This document shows positions 40,983-50,180 of a DNA stretch of 64,000 nt, one piece after another. The stretch is from Bordetella genomosp. 4 (GTDB taxonomy: Bacteria; Pseudomonadota; Gammaproteobacteria; Burkholderiales; Burkholderiaceae_B). Location of the stretch: assembly GCF_002261185.1 (NCBI RefSeq), contig NZ_NEVQ01000001.1:310001-374000 (forward strand). Direction: 5' to 3'. Below the pieces are notes generated by a model. It was not told where the DNA came from and ran no database searches. It worked only from the letters and a program-made list of their open reading frames with translations. How positions within the stretch are numbered: position 1 is the stretch's first letter; each line of letters starts with the position of its first letter. The position numbers and the translations under genes were made by a program.

Positions 40983-42259
40983 TGATTTTCTTCCTGATGG
41001 GCATCATATTGCTTGTCGGTGCGCCGCTGGCGGTGGGATTTGGCCTGCCGATTTTTTTCAGTCTCGATGCACTGGGTCTGTCGATCACTAGCCTCAGCAA
41101 TATTCCTTACGAGGAAATATCCGCCTTCTCGCTGATCGCCATCCCCTTGTTCATGTTCACCGGCGGCCTCATGAGCGCCAGTGGAATGGCCAAGGAATTG
41201 ATTGCGCTTTCGGACGTGGCCTTGGGGCGGATTCGTGGCGCGTTCGGTTATATCGCCATTGCCGCGTCAGCGCTCTTGGGCGCGATCACCGGATCGTCCG
41301 TGGCCACCGTCGCCGCGGTTGGCGGCATCGTGAGTCCCGAGATGATACGGCGAGGTTATCCCGCGGGGTACGTGGCCGCATTGACAGCGACAGCAGGTCT
41401 GTTGGGCGTCTTGTTGCCCCCGTCCATTCCGCTCATCCTGTATGGCGCGACCGTAGGCGTATCGGTTTCGCAATTGTTCACGGCGACACTGTTGCCCGCC
41501 GCATTGATGGCGGCACTGTTTCTGGTCGTGCATGTGTTGCTATCACGCCGTCTCTTGCCCCAAGGCGTGGAGCAGCGCACGTCAGAAAATAACGCCGCGC
41601 TTGATCATCAGGCTGTCACCCCGTTACGGATAGCTGGCAGAGCGAGCTCCGTGCTGCTGTTGCCGTTCATTATCCTGGGCGGCATCTATGGCGGCATCAT
41701 GACCCCGACCGAGGCAGCGGCGGTTGGCTGTCTATATGCAGTAGTCGTCGTGGTTCTGCGCCGCATGGTCAGCCACAAGGTGATGGCCGGCGCATTGCGC
41801 GAGGCAGTCATCACCGGCGCGGGAATCTTGTTCGTCATCGCCCTGACGGGGGTTTTCAATCGCGCCATGGTGTTGAACCAGGTGCCCCAGGATCTGGCGA
41901 TATGGGTCGCTACGCACATCGAGAGTCCGCTTGTTTTTCTGCTCACCGTCAATGTCGTATTGCTAGTGGTCGGTTCGTTTATGGAAACGAATGCCTCGAT
42001 CTTGTTGATGGGGCCGTTACTGGCGCCCGCCGCCGCGCAATTCAACATCGACCCGGTCCATTTCGGAATCATTGTGGCGACCAATCTAGAGATTGGCCTG
42101 CTCACTCCTCCGATGGCGGCCAACCTCTATGTCGCAGCACGCGCGGCCAATGTGCCGATGCTGAAGATGCTGCGGTATCTCGCGTATTTCTTCACTGCAG
42201 CATTGATCGGCCAGGCGCTGATCACCTATGTCCCCTTCTTTACCCTCTGGTTCCGATAA
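40976..42259 (+). CDS. TRAP transporter large permease, DctM family
   Basis: 427-aa inner-membrane transport subunit of about 12 segments. DctM hallmarks: FSLIAIPLFMFTGGLMSASG, GSSVATVAAVGGIVSPEMIR, TATAGLLGVLLPPSIPLILY, GIYGGIMTPTEAAAVGCLYA and the late FGIIVATNLEIGLLTPPMAA. ATG 40976 overlaps the end of the small permease gene by 7 bases. The next gene is a zinc alcohol dehydrogenase 24 bases downstream, so transport and oxidation genes are probably one transcript. Confidence 0.95.
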   Translation: MVMIFFLMGIILLVGAPLAVGFGLPIFFSLDALGLSITSLSNIPYEEISAFSLIAIPLFMFTGGLMSASGMAKELIALSDVALGRIRGAFGYIAIAASALLGAITGSSVATVAAVGGIVSPEMIRRGYPAGYVAALTATAGLLGVLLPPSIPLILYGATVGVSVSQLFTATLLPAALMAALFLVVHVLLSRRLLPQGVEQRTSENNAALDHQAVTPLRIAGRASSVLLLPFIILGGIYGGIMTPTEAAAVGCLYAVVVVVLRRMVSHKVMAGALREAVITGAGILFVIALTGVFNRAMVLNQVPQDLAIWVATHIESPLVFLLTVNVVLLVVGSFMETNASILLMGPLLAPAAAQFNIDPVHFGIIVATNLEIGLLTPPMAANLYVAARAANVPMLKMLRYLAYFFTAALIGQALITYVPFFTLWFR

Positions 42260-42283
42260 CTTTCCCCCGTATTGAAATCACAG

Positions 42284-43423
42284 ATGAATGATGACAACGA
42301 AACATACCTGGGCGCGGCGCTGCCCAGGTTTTCCAAGGCTGCAGTCGTGCGAGCATTCGGCACACCACTGGAAATCAAAGACGTGCCGATTCCGACAGAG
42401 GTAGAACCTGGCGCACTGATCGTCAAGACCTCTGCTTGCTCGATTTGCGGCACCGATGTGCATTTGGCACGAGGTAATTTGGCACTGAAAGTCGACCTGC
42501 CCGTGATCCTGGGGCATGAGATGGTTGGCCGTGTGGTTGCTATCGGCCAAGGGGCTGAGCGCGATAGCGTCGGTCAACCCGTGCGGATCGGCGACCGCAT
42601 TTTATGGACGCACACTTCCTGCGGTTCCTGCTATTTCTGCACGGTCGCCAATCAGCCGACGTTGTGCGAAAACAGACGCGCCTACATGTACGAGAGCAGC
42701 GAAAAGCCTCCTTATCTGCTGGGCGGCTTTTCAGAGTACGGCTATGTATTGCCCGAGTCTGGCCGTGTTCGTGTCCCTGACAATCTGGACGATGCCGTGG
42801 CGAGCCTGTGCAGTTGTGCATTTCGATCGGTCATGAATGCGTTCGACAATCTGGGCCCGATCGACCCCTCAGAGCACGTCGCCATCCAGGGCGCGGGACC
42901 GCTCGGGATTCTCGCTGCGGCAGTGGCGCGAGTGGCTGGCGCGCGTACAGTCAGTGTGATTGGCGCGCCCGCTAGCCGGCTGCAAATGGCCGAGGATTTC
43001 GGCGCGACCCATACTTTCAATCTGGAAGGCTCCACGCACGAGGAGCGCGCAGAACAACTACGCGCCATGACGGGAGGCCGTGGGCCCGACATGGTGCTGG
43101 AGTTCACAGGGTTTCCCGGCGCGTTCAACGAGGGGCTGGATCTGGTTCGCAAGGGAGGGCGCTATCTCACCGTGGGCCAGCTTGGCGCTGGCGCGACGAC
43201 ATTCAGTCCCTCTCTCATCGTCAAGAAGAACATTCGCGTCATCGGTTCATTCTCAGGTGATGTAAAGTCATATTGGAAAGCCCTGCAGTTCGCGTCGGCG
43301 CATATCGATCACATTCCGTTCAGAAAAATGATCTCCGGTACTTACAAGCTGGAGGACGTGAATGTGGCTCTGGAAAAGATGCACCGCTTGGAAGAAATCA
43401 AGCCGTTGATCTTGATGGAGTGA
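42284..43423 (+). CDS. Zinc-containing alcohol dehydrogenase
   Basis: 379-aa medium-chain dehydrogenase. Catalytic zinc ligands fit Cys55 (SICGTDVH), His78 and Glu79 (GHEMVG), with a structural-zinc cluster of Cys113, Cys116, Cys119 and Cys128. The nucleotide site is AIQGAGPLGILAAAVARVAG. ATG 42284 is chosen over a TTG four codons upstream. It lies between the TRAP importer and an aldehyde dehydrogenase, so it most likely oxidises the imported alcohol to an aldehyde. The substrate is not readable from the sequence. An insert around YMYESSEKPPYLLGGFSEY replaces the usual loop. Confidence 0.93.
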   Translation: MNDDNETYLGAALPRFSKAAVVRAFGTPLEIKDVPIPTEVEPGALIVKTSACSICGTDVHLARGNLALKVDLPVILGHEMVGRVVAIGQGAERDSVGQPVRIGDRILWTHTSCGSCYFCTVANQPTLCENRRAYMYESSEKPPYLLGGFSEYGYVLPESGRVRVPDNLDDAVASLCSCAFRSVMNAFDNLGPIDPSEHVAIQGAGPLGILAAAVARVAGARTVSVIGAPASRLQMAEDFGATHTFNLEGSTHEERAEQLRAMTGGRGPDMVLEFTGFPGAFNEGLDLVRKGGRYLTVGQLGAGATTFSPSLIVKKNIRVIGSFSGDVKSYWKALQFASAHIDHIPFRKMISGTYKLEDVNVALEKMHRLEEIKPLILME

Positions 43424-43472
43424 GGCCTACGCCGAGCACTCGTTCGCCTTTTTTCCTACTTATTGGACAATC

Positions 43473-44948
43473 ATGAAAACTTACAGCAATTTCATTGATG
43501 GCAAGGCTGTTGAACCCGTAGGCCAAACTTGGATGGACACGGTGAATCCCTATACCGGCGAGGTGTGGGCAAAGATTCCCCGCAGCGATCAACGCGATGT
43601 CGATCTGGCGGTCCAGGCCGCAAAGCGCGCTATGACAGAAGGCCCGTTTTCCAAAATGACGGCGACTCAGCGCGGCCAGATGATGTATCGTCTGGCACAG
43701 TTGATCGCTGACAATGCCAAGCGTCTGGCCGAAATCGAGGTGCGCGATAACGGCAAGCTGATTGCCGAGATGCAAGGCCAGTTGAACTACGTTCCCGAGT
43801 GGTGGCGCTACTACGGCGGGCTCGCCGACAAGATCGAGGGCTCGGTCATGCCCATCGACAAGGCTGATCACTTCGCCTACACCACGCACGAACCCGTCGG
43901 CGTCGTGGGCGCATTGACCGCGTGGAACTCGCCACTGCTGTTCGTGGGCTGGAAATGCGCGCCTGCCATCGCTGCGGGCTGCGCGGTTGTAATCAAACCC
44001 TCTGAATTCACTTCGGCTTCCACGTTAGAGTTTGCCGAGTTGACTAAACAAGCGGGCTTTCCCGACGGGGTATTCAACGTCGTGACAGGCCTGGGCCAGG
44101 AAACCGGCGCGGCGCTGGTAGAGCATCCTGACGTAGCCAAAATCACCTTCACGGGATCCGATGCAACGGGCCGCTTGATCTATGCCCAGGCTGCCAAAAC
44201 GATGAAGCGAATCACCTTGGAGTTGGGCGGAAAATCGCCCAATATTGTGTTCGCCGATTGTGACGTCGACAAAGCTGCAGCGGGGGTGATCTCGGGCATT
44301 TTCGCGGCCACAGGCCAGACCTGCATCGCCGGCTCACGCCTGCTGGTACAGAACTCCATCAAGGAGGAGTTCGTGCAGCGCCTGATCAAACTAGGTACCA
44401 CGGCCAAGAAAGGCAATCCCATGGAGGCCGACACCAACATCGGCCCGGTCACCACGCCGCCGCAGTATAAGAAAATCCTCGACTACATTGACATCGCCAA
44501 GCGCGAAGGCGCTCGATGCGTCTTGGGCGGGCAGGCCGCCTCCAGTATGCCCGGCGGCCAGTTCGTGGAGCCAACGATATTTGTGGATGTGACGCCTGAT
44601 ATGCGCGTGGCACGCGAGGAGATTTTCGGCCCCGTGTTGGCGGTGATGGGATTTGAGGATGAGGCAGAGGCCATCCGCATCGCCAACGATACGATCTATG
44701 GTTTAGGCGCGGGAGTCTGGACGGAAGACATTGGCCGGGCACACCGGGTCTCAAAGGCTTTGAAAGCCGGTACCGTATGGGTCAACACCTATCGCGCCGT
44801 CAGCTACATGATGCCATTTGGCGGAATGAAACAATCCGGCCTAGGCCGGGAAAGTGGCGTCGAATCCATACGCCACTATCTAGAAACCAAAAGCACCTGG
44901 ATATCCTACGCGCAAGGCGCTCCCGCCAATCCGTTCATCATGCGCTGA
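43473..44948 (+). CDS. NAD(P)-dependent aldehyde dehydrogenase
   Basis: 491 aa, normal for the family. Catalytic residues are present: Asn152 (TAWNSPLL), Lys175 (VVIKPSEFT), Glu250 (ITLELGGKSPN) and nucleophile Cys284 (ATGQTCIAGSR). Also IVFADCDVDKAAAGV and the final FGGMKQSGLGRESGVES. ATG 43473 follows the zinc dehydrogenase by 49 bases. It probably oxidises the aldehyde made by the preceding dehydrogenase to a carboxylate. It is the last gene of the operon; a hairpin follows (45015-45048). Substrate class is not certain, as the sequence gives no betaine- or semialdehyde-specific signature that I can confirm. Confidence 0.95.
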   Translation: MKTYSNFIDGKAVEPVGQTWMDTVNPYTGEVWAKIPRSDQRDVDLAVQAAKRAMTEGPFSKMTATQRGQMMYRLAQLIADNAKRLAEIEVRDNGKLIAEMQGQLNYVPEWWRYYGGLADKIEGSVMPIDKADHFAYTTHEPVGVVGALTAWNSPLLFVGWKCAPAIAAGCAVVIKPSEFTSASTLEFAELTKQAGFPDGVFNVVTGLGQETGAALVEHPDVAKITFTGSDATGRLIYAQAAKTMKRITLELGGKSPNIVFADCDVDKAAAGVISGIFAATGQTCIAGSRLLVQNSIKEEFVQRLIKLGTTAKKGNPMEADTNIGPVTTPPQYKKILDYIDIAKREGARCVLGGQAASSMPGGQFVEPTIFVDVTPDMRVAREEIFGPVLAVMGFEDEAEAIRIANDTIYGLGAGVWTEDIGRAHRVSKALKAGTVWVNTYRAVSYMMPFGGMKQSGLGRESGVESIRHYLETKSTWISYAQGAPANPFIMR

Positions 44949-45014
44949 GCATCCCTATCACGACACAGAACGTGGAAAGGGGCGCTTTGCTAGGCGAACA
45001 AATGGCAATATAGG

Positions 45015-45048
45015 CCGCTTCGCTTGGGGAGATTGCCCCAGCGAGCGG
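45015..45048. terminator. Hairpin after the aldehyde dehydrogenase gene
   Basis: CCGCTTCGCTTGGGG (45015-45029) pairs with CCCCAGCGAGCGG (45036-45048) apart from two bulged T residues. It is GC-rich and strong, 66 bases after the gene. A run of nine T residues comes only at 45088-45096, so it may serve as a factor-independent end only partly. Confidence 0.55.
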
Positions 45049-45097
45049 CGCCGGTACTGCACTGACCCATCCTTGCAACGATGTGATTTTTTTTTGA

Positions 45098-45448
45098 TTA
45101 CGGGAGCCTGGAAACAATAAACGAAACCTCGTATTGATGGTTCGGGTATTGGCTGTTCACCCAGGCGGAAAACTCCTCTTTCGTGACGCGATGATGGTAG
45201 GCGTTATGCAGCCATACCATGAACTCCTCTTCCTGCGCCTCAGTGTCCAGCGGCAGGCGTCTGTATTTTGGATCGGCTTTGACCTGAGTTAGGAGGGTGT
45301 TGAGCCAGCTGTTAAAAGGCTTGTCCGTCTCTGCGGCCACGACGCGCGGATCGCTCGGGCTGCTGGTGGCGCAGCCTTGGAGCAACGGGATAGTCAGTGC
45401 AAACGCGGTTACGACAGCAGCGCTCGCACGGCCAAATCGGGTCATCAT
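45098..45448 (-). CDS. Small putative lipoprotein
   Basis: 116 aa, not recognised. The signal is basic then hydrophobic (ASAAVVTAFALTIPLLQGC) with lipobox LLQGC, Cys26, so it should be membrane-anchored in the envelope. The mature part is soluble and helical, with FNSWLNTLLTQVKADPKYRR, EEEFMVWLHNAYHHRVTKEE and the final YPNHQYEVSFIVSRLP. ATG 45448 (double Met) has AAGGAA upstream. It is a single gene between the aldehyde dehydrogenase operon and the divergent oxidoreductase. I would expect homologues in the same family of bacteria, but no function can be given. Confidence 0.8.
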   Translation of the reverse strand: MMTRFGRASAAVVTAFALTIPLLQGCATSSPSDPRVVAAETDKPFNSWLNTLLTQVKADPKYRRLPLDTEAQEEEFMVWLHNAYHHRVTKEEFSAWVNSQYPNHQYEVSFIVSRLP

Positions 45449-45635
45449 GATTGGATTCCTTGTTAGTGAGTTTTAACGAAAAGACTACAGACAAGCCTTT
45501 GAGGAACACGCCTCCCTGCACGAGATCAGCTCGATTCGGGCCTTATACCTTAACTGATCTAAATGACTATCGACAGATTGCCCCGCTTCGCGTCAAACTA
45601 CGGGGACCCGTTTGAAATGGCTCACCGGAGATCCC

Positions 45636-46763
45636 ATGCCGCTGCAATTACGATCGCTTGTTCGACCCGACGCCACGCTGGAACTGTCTCTGGTCGATGT
45701 ACCCATGCCAACTCCCGCCACTGCCGACGAAGTGATTGTGCGCATGGAGGCCGCTCCCTTGAATCCATCAGATATGGGGCTGATGCTGACGGGCGCGGAT
45801 GTGACTCGAGCTCGCCAATCCGGCACTGCCGAGCGCCCCGTGATCACCGCCCCTTTGTCGGCGGCGGCGATGGCAGCGGTATCGGCCAGAGTCGGCCAGG
45901 CCATGCCTATAGGCAACGAGGGCGCCGGTACCGTGGTCGCTGCAGGAGACTCGCCCGCGGCTCAAGCATTGGTGGGGAAAAAGGTTGCGCTGCTGGGTGG
46001 CGCCATGTACGCCGAATACCGGGCGCTGCCTGCCAAACAGTGCCTGGCCTTGCCGGACGGCGTGACGGCAGCCCAGGGGGCATCATGCTTTGTGAATCCC
46101 CTGACATCTCTGGGCATGGTGGAGACTATGCGTATCGAGGGGCACCGCGCACTCGTGCACACTGTGGGCGCGTCCAACTTGGGTCAAATGCTGAACCGCA
46201 TTTGTCTCAAGGATGGTATCCCATTGGTCAACATCGTGCGCAAACCTGAGCAAGCAGCGTTGCTGACGCAGCAGGGCGCGAAACATGTTGTCGATAGCAG
46301 CGCAGAGGATTTCAAAACCAAGCTCGTCGAGGCGCTTGCCGTCACGGGCGCGACTATCGCTTTCGATGCGATCGGCGGAGGCCGGCTTGCCGGGCAACTG
46401 CTGCACGCCATGGAGGCAGCACTGCTGCAACGACCGGGACGCGTTTACAGCCGTTATGGCACCGACACACATAAACAGGTCTATGTGTACGGCAGCCTGG
46501 ATCGGTCACCGATCGAGTTTGAGCGCAACTTTGGATCGGCGTGGGGAATGGGCGGATGGCTGCTATTTCCCTTCCTGCAGCGGGTCGGCCCGCAACGTGT
46601 ACAGCAACTGGAACAACGCATCCTGGACGAACTGACCAGCACGTTTGCCAGTCACTACACACAGGAAATTACGCTGCCGCAGGTGCTGACGCTCGATGCG
46701 ATGAAAAGCTATTCACGTATGGCGACCGGAGAAAAAACGTTGGTCCGCATTGCGCCAGGTTGA
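45636..46763 (+). CDS. Zinc-type/quinone oxidoreductase-like dehydrogenase
   Basis: 375-aa medium-chain dehydrogenase superfamily member. The N-terminal GroES-like domain has VIVRMEAAPLNPSDMGLML and PIGNEGAGTVVAAGDSPAAQ, and the nucleotide domain has HRALVHTVGASNLGQMLNRI and TIAFDAIGGGRLAGQL. The catalytic-zinc Cys-His-Glu set and structural cysteines of alcohol dehydrogenases are lacking, so it is more like a zinc-free quinone/enoyl reductase. ATG 45636 is preceded by CCGGAG. The longer upstream frame is not needed. It is convergent with the Bug gene. No clear pathway is implied by its neighbours. Confidence 0.88.
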   Translation: MPLQLRSLVRPDATLELSLVDVPMPTPATADEVIVRMEAAPLNPSDMGLMLTGADVTRARQSGTAERPVITAPLSAAAMAAVSARVGQAMPIGNEGAGTVVAAGDSPAAQALVGKKVALLGGAMYAEYRALPAKQCLALPDGVTAAQGASCFVNPLTSLGMVETMRIEGHRALVHTVGASNLGQMLNRICLKDGIPLVNIVRKPEQAALLTQQGAKHVVDSSAEDFKTKLVEALAVTGATIAFDAIGGGRLAGQLLHAMEAALLQRPGRVYSRYGTDTHKQVYVYGSLDRSPIEFERNFGSAWGMGGWLLFPFLQRVGPQRVQQLEQRILDELTSTFASHYTQEITLPQVLTLDAMKSYSRMATGEKTLVRIAPG

Positions 46764-46807
46764 TTTGTCCAAACGACGTACGTTTATGCGGGCTGCATGT
46801 GATCTGT

Positions 46808-47788
46808 TCACTCAATGATGATGCCCGCTTTACGCACCACCGCTCCCCACAGGTCAATCTGCTCCTTGATAAAGGCAGCAAACTGCTCCGAACTATTGGA
46901 CATGGGTTCCAAACCTTCTGCACGGAACTGCGCCAACGTTTCGGGCTCAGCCAATGCTTTGACCACCGCGGCATTCAATTTATCGACGATAGGTTTTGGT
47001 GTTCCGGCTTTCGTCAGGATGCCATACCATTGATCCGCCTGAAATCCTTCGAGCCCTTTGGTCTCGCTGATAGTCGGGACGTCCGGCAACTGCGGCAAGC
47101 GCTTCGCTGAGGCAACCGCAATCGGACGCAACCGTCCCGAAGAAAGGAACGGAGCCAGCGGTGGATAGCCCGTCAGCACGAGAGACGTCACCCCGCCAAC
47201 CAGGTCGTTTAACGCCGGCGCAGTGCCTTTGTAGGGGATGTGCTGGATTTTCACATTGGCGCGCAGCGCAAAATATTCGGTGGCCAGATGCGCGGCGCTG
47301 CCGCTTCCGCCCGATGCATAGTCATAACCGTTGGGCTTGGCCCGTACGGCCTGAATCAATTCGTCTACGTTGTGCACATCCAGCTTGGCCGGATTCACCG
47401 CCAGGACATTGGGTACACCGGCAACGAGCGAAATCGGTGTGAAGTCTTTCACCGGATCATAGGGCAGACGTTTGTACAACGTCGCATTGGCACCGAATGT
47501 CCCGATGGCCCCCATCAGCAGCGTATAGCCGTCAGCCGGTTGTGACTTCGCGTATTGCACGCCGACAATGCCGCCAGCGCCAGGCCGATTTTCCACTACG
47601 ACGGATTGGCCCAGGATCTCGCCAAGCTGTTTGCCCATCACACGTGCAATGATGTCGGTGCTGCCGCCGGGCGTGAACGGTACGACCAGCGTGATCGGCC
47701 GTGAAGGGTAAGTTTCCGCAGCTTGCGACGCAGCGGAGCCAACCGCCGTGAGCGTCAAGAGCGATGCAAACACGAACTTATGGAACAT
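46808..47788 (-). CDS. Bug/TctC family tripartite tricarboxylate receptor
   Basis: 326-aa periplasmic binding protein. Signal: MFHKFVFASLLTLTAVGSAA with cleavage near AAE. Mature start YPSRPITLVVPFTPGGSTD, then VVENRPGAGGIVGVQYAKSQ and QHIPYKGTAPALNDLVGG, all family blocks. It is downstream of a CoA-transferase and a dehydratase gene (83 bases from the CoA-transferase stop) on the same strand, so its ligand may be the acid that these enzymes process. No TctA/TctB genes are near. Third Bug gene of the window. Start ATG 47788 has a good GAGGAGAC ribosome site. Confidence 0.93.
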   Translation of the reverse strand: MFHKFVFASLLTLTAVGSAASQAAETYPSRPITLVVPFTPGGSTDIIARVMGKQLGEILGQSVVVENRPGAGGIVGVQYAKSQPADGYTLLMGAIGTFGANATLYKRLPYDPVKDFTPISLVAGVPNVLAVNPAKLDVHNVDELIQAVRAKPNGYDYASGGSGSAAHLATEYFALRANVKIQHIPYKGTAPALNDLVGGVTSLVLTGYPPLAPFLSSGRLRPIAVASAKRLPQLPDVPTISETKGLEGFQADQWYGILTKAGTPKPIVDKLNAAVVKALAEPETLAQFRAEGLEPMSNSSEQFAAFIKEQIDLWGAVVRKAGIIIE

Positions 47789-47871
47789 TTTTATCGTCTC
47801 CTCGGGGGTTGCGCGTCGTTCGTTCTATGCGGGCACGCCCAGATGGTGCGACGCTGTGCGACGGTTGATTT

Positions 47872-49119
47872 TCAAGCTGCTGAACAATGGTTGACAGTCG
47901 CTCCGCTTTCCAGCATGGCTTCAATCTCCCCGTCGCTGACTCCGACGCTGCGCAGCAGTTCTACACTGTGTTGTCCGATCAGCGGTGCAGGCCATTTCAG
48001 TGATGGTTCGTAGCTGGAAAACTGGACGGGATTGCGTAGATTGATGATCTTTCCCTCGGTCGGATGGTCGATCGGTTGGAATAGCCCCGTCTCGGCGAGA
48101 TGCGGATCCTCCAGCACAGAGTCCAGCGTGTGCAACGGCATCGCAGGGACATCGGCAGCCTCCAGTATTTCCAGCCATTGCGCGGTGGTGCGGCTCACAA
48201 AGATCTCATTGCGGATACGGAACATCTCCCCAATGTTCTCGAAACGTGCACGCTTTTCCGCAAAACGTGGATCAGTACGCAGATCGGAGCGGCCCATCGC
48301 ATCAAACATCGCGAATACCTGCTCGTCTGTATTGGCCGTCACACAGATATACCCATCGGCAGTGCGAATGGGCCGCGAATTGGGATTGAGCAGACGCGAG
48401 TCTCCTGTTTCCCCCAAGGGTGGATCAAAGGTCTTTAAAAACAAATGCTCGGCCAATACGAATGCAGTCATGCTTTCGAACATCGGTACTTCGATGATTT
48501 GCGGCCCGCCATGGCGTAGCCGCTGCACCACCGCCATCAGGATCGTGTTGGCAACCATGATGCCGACCGTACGATCAGCGATCACCATGGGGACGAACCG
48601 CGGCTCGCCGTCTCCCCCATTGTTGATCGCAGCCAGTCCGGATGCGCCTTGGATGATCGAGTCATAGGCCGGCTTGTCCTTGTAGCGCCCACCCTGTCCG
48701 AATCCTACGACACTGCAATAGATCAGATCGGGTTTGAGCTCCAACAGATTCTGTGCAGACAGTCCCAGGCGAGCTGCCGCGGAAGGCCGCATGTTGTGTA
48801 TCACGACGTCGGCAGTGGCGATGAGTTTCTTCAGCGCTTCTGCGGCACCGGGTTTTTTTAAATCGAGCGCAATGCTTTTCTTGTTGCGATTCAAATGCAG
48901 GTACTTCGCCGCCATGCCGGGCGTCGTGGATTTGCCTCCTATCCAGCGAGCCAGATCACCTGTCGGATGCTCGATCTTGATGACTTCTGCACCAAAGTCC
49001 GCGAGGAACTGCGTGGCATAAGGACCCACTACGACTTGGGTCAAGTCGATGACGCGTAGTCCTTCCAGAGGGGCTTTTGCTGCGTTGGATATATCGGGAG
49101 CGGATCGCATATGGCTCAT
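47872..49119 (-). CDS. CaiB/BaiF family CoA-transferase
   Basis: 415-aa class III CoA-transferase that moves CoA between two carboxylic acids. Blocks: LRVIDLTQVVVGPYATQFLA, DFGAEVIKIEHPTGDLAR, LNRNKKSIALDLKKPG, KPDLIYCSVVGFGQGG and YDSIIQGASGLAAINNG, where the Asp fits the catalytic residue. It overlaps the dehydratase gene by 4 bases (the ATG at 49119 inside the previous stop), so the two are translationally coupled. With a mesaconyl-CoA-type hydratase beside it, a C5 or C4 dicarboxylate is the likeliest substrate. The exact donor and acceptor are unknown. Confidence 0.94.
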   Translation of the reverse strand: MSHMRSAPDISNAAKAPLEGLRVIDLTQVVVGPYATQFLADFGAEVIKIEHPTGDLARWIGGKSTTPGMAAKYLHLNRNKKSIALDLKKPGAAEALKKLIATADVVIHNMRPSAAARLGLSAQNLLELKPDLIYCSVVGFGQGGRYKDKPAYDSIIQGASGLAAINNGGDGEPRFVPMVIADRTVGIMVANTILMAVVQRLRHGGPQIIEVPMFESMTAFVLAEHLFLKTFDPPLGETGDSRLLNPNSRPIRTADGYICVTANTDEQVFAMFDAMGRSDLRTDPRFAEKRARFENIGEMFRIRNEIFVSRTTAQWLEILEAADVPAMPLHTLDSVLEDPHLAETGLFQPIDHPTEGKIINLRNPVQFSSYEPSLKWPAPLIGQHSVELLRSVGVSDGEIEAMLESGATVNHCSAA

Positions 49120-50003
49120 GTCGAAACTCCCGTGGCCGAACCGCGCAGCGTCGTGACGCCAGTTTGTGACACAACGCGGAATTCAACGTCACCATCACGC
49201 TCCCCGGCGCGGCTTTCTACATGAAAACTCTGTCCCTCGAATAGCGGTGCAACGTTGCGCGTCGTGATATGGGAGAACGACATACCATTCCAGGCCTGAT
49301 GCAGATGTTCCGTCGCACATAGCGCCGAGAGTCCGCCGTTGACGACCAGGCCGGGATAACCCTCTACCTGCGTGGCATAGGGGTAGTCGTAGTGGATACG
49401 ATGGCCGTTGAAACACAACGCGCTATAGCGAAAAATCATCACAGTATCTGCGACGATGGGCGCTGATCGGTAGCGCGCTTCGAAAGTGTCCGCAGCGGGC
49501 GTTTGGGCTGTACCTTGGCCTTTCTTACTGGCGCTCTCACGGTACACGACATCCTGTTCCTCTATGACGCAGACGCCCGCCGCGCTGCTGATCGTGTGCC
49601 GAACCGTGACAAACACCAACTGCCCCGTGCTGCCTTGCTTCGGCGTAATCGACGCAATGGTCGACACCCGTCGCAATTCATCTCCGATCAGAATGGGATT
49701 AACAAACTGGATGCGTTTGCCGGCAAACATCCGCTTGGGCAGCGGCACCGGCGGCAGAAAATCCCCGAGGGCTGGATGTCCGTCATTCCCGATTTTGGAT
49801 CGCGGCACTACTCGTGGAAAAAGCACGGAATACCACATCTGCGGAAATTCGACACCGCGCTCGAACCTCATGTCGCGAGCGGATTCCAGTGTCGCCAACA
49901 ATCGTTCGGTCAACTGCGGGGTCACGATATCGGTGGTCTCTTCGCTGCGATTTATCCAGGATTGCAGGGCTTGGAGCGCTTCAGGGGTTGTCTCAGAGGT
50001 CAC
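49116..50003 (-). CDS. MaoC-like/FAS1-like dehydratase domain protein (mesaconyl-C4-CoA hydratase-like)
   Basis: 295-aa double hot-dog protein. N-terminal FAS1-like half to about residue 150 (FLPPVPLPKRMFAGKRIQFV), C-terminal MaoC-like half with the active-site block RYSALCFNGHRIHYDYPYAT and EGYPGLVVNGGLSA. This layout is that of HTD2/mesaconyl-C4-CoA hydratase and itaconyl-CoA hydratase-type enzymes. It should add or remove water from an unsaturated acyl-CoA. It is followed by a CoA-transferase (4-base overlap) and a Bug receptor on the same strand. First gene of that unit, divergent from a LysR regulator. Itaconate, mesaconate or a related branched acid is a reasonable substrate guess. Confidence 0.9.
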   Translation of the reverse strand: MTSETTPEALQALQSWINRSEETTDIVTPQLTERLLATLESARDMRFERGVEFPQMWYSVLFPRVVPRSKIGNDGHPALGDFLPPVPLPKRMFAGKRIQFVNPILIGDELRRVSTIASITPKQGSTGQLVFVTVRHTISSAAGVCVIEEQDVVYRESASKKGQGTAQTPAADTFEARYRSAPIVADTVMIFRYSALCFNGHRIHYDYPYATQVEGYPGLVVNGGLSALCATEHLHQAWNGMSFSHITTRNVAPLFEGQSFHVESRAGERDGDVEFRVVSQTGVTTLRGSATGVST

Positions 50004-50084
50004 GTTTCTTCGTTGGAATAGTTGTCCAGATGCCCATCCTAGTTCCTCGCGGGATTTCCAAAAAGTGATAGATTGTGGATGTCA

Positions 50085-50099
50085 ATTCCTAATTGGAAT
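50085..50099. promoter_or_regulatory. Candidate LysR operator
   Basis: ATTCC-TAATT-GGAAT is a perfect dyad of T-N11-A form (T50086, A50098), between the divergent dehydratase gene (50003) and the LysR gene (50181). A second GGAATA lies near 50023. This is the expected site for LysR control of both directions. Confidence 0.65.
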
Positions 50100-50180
50100 A
50101 CATTCCTTTCACAGACAAAAAGGTCTCAGGCCTGGCGCGCTCGAGGGCGGCCCGCGCCGGAAGCCACCCAAGGAGACGGT

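Noticed and set aside
45563-46249. A 228-codon open frame overlapping the oxidoreductase at 45636
   Set aside because: The sequence is rich in Arg/Gly/Ser with no domain, while the overlapping frame is a clear dehydrogenase.
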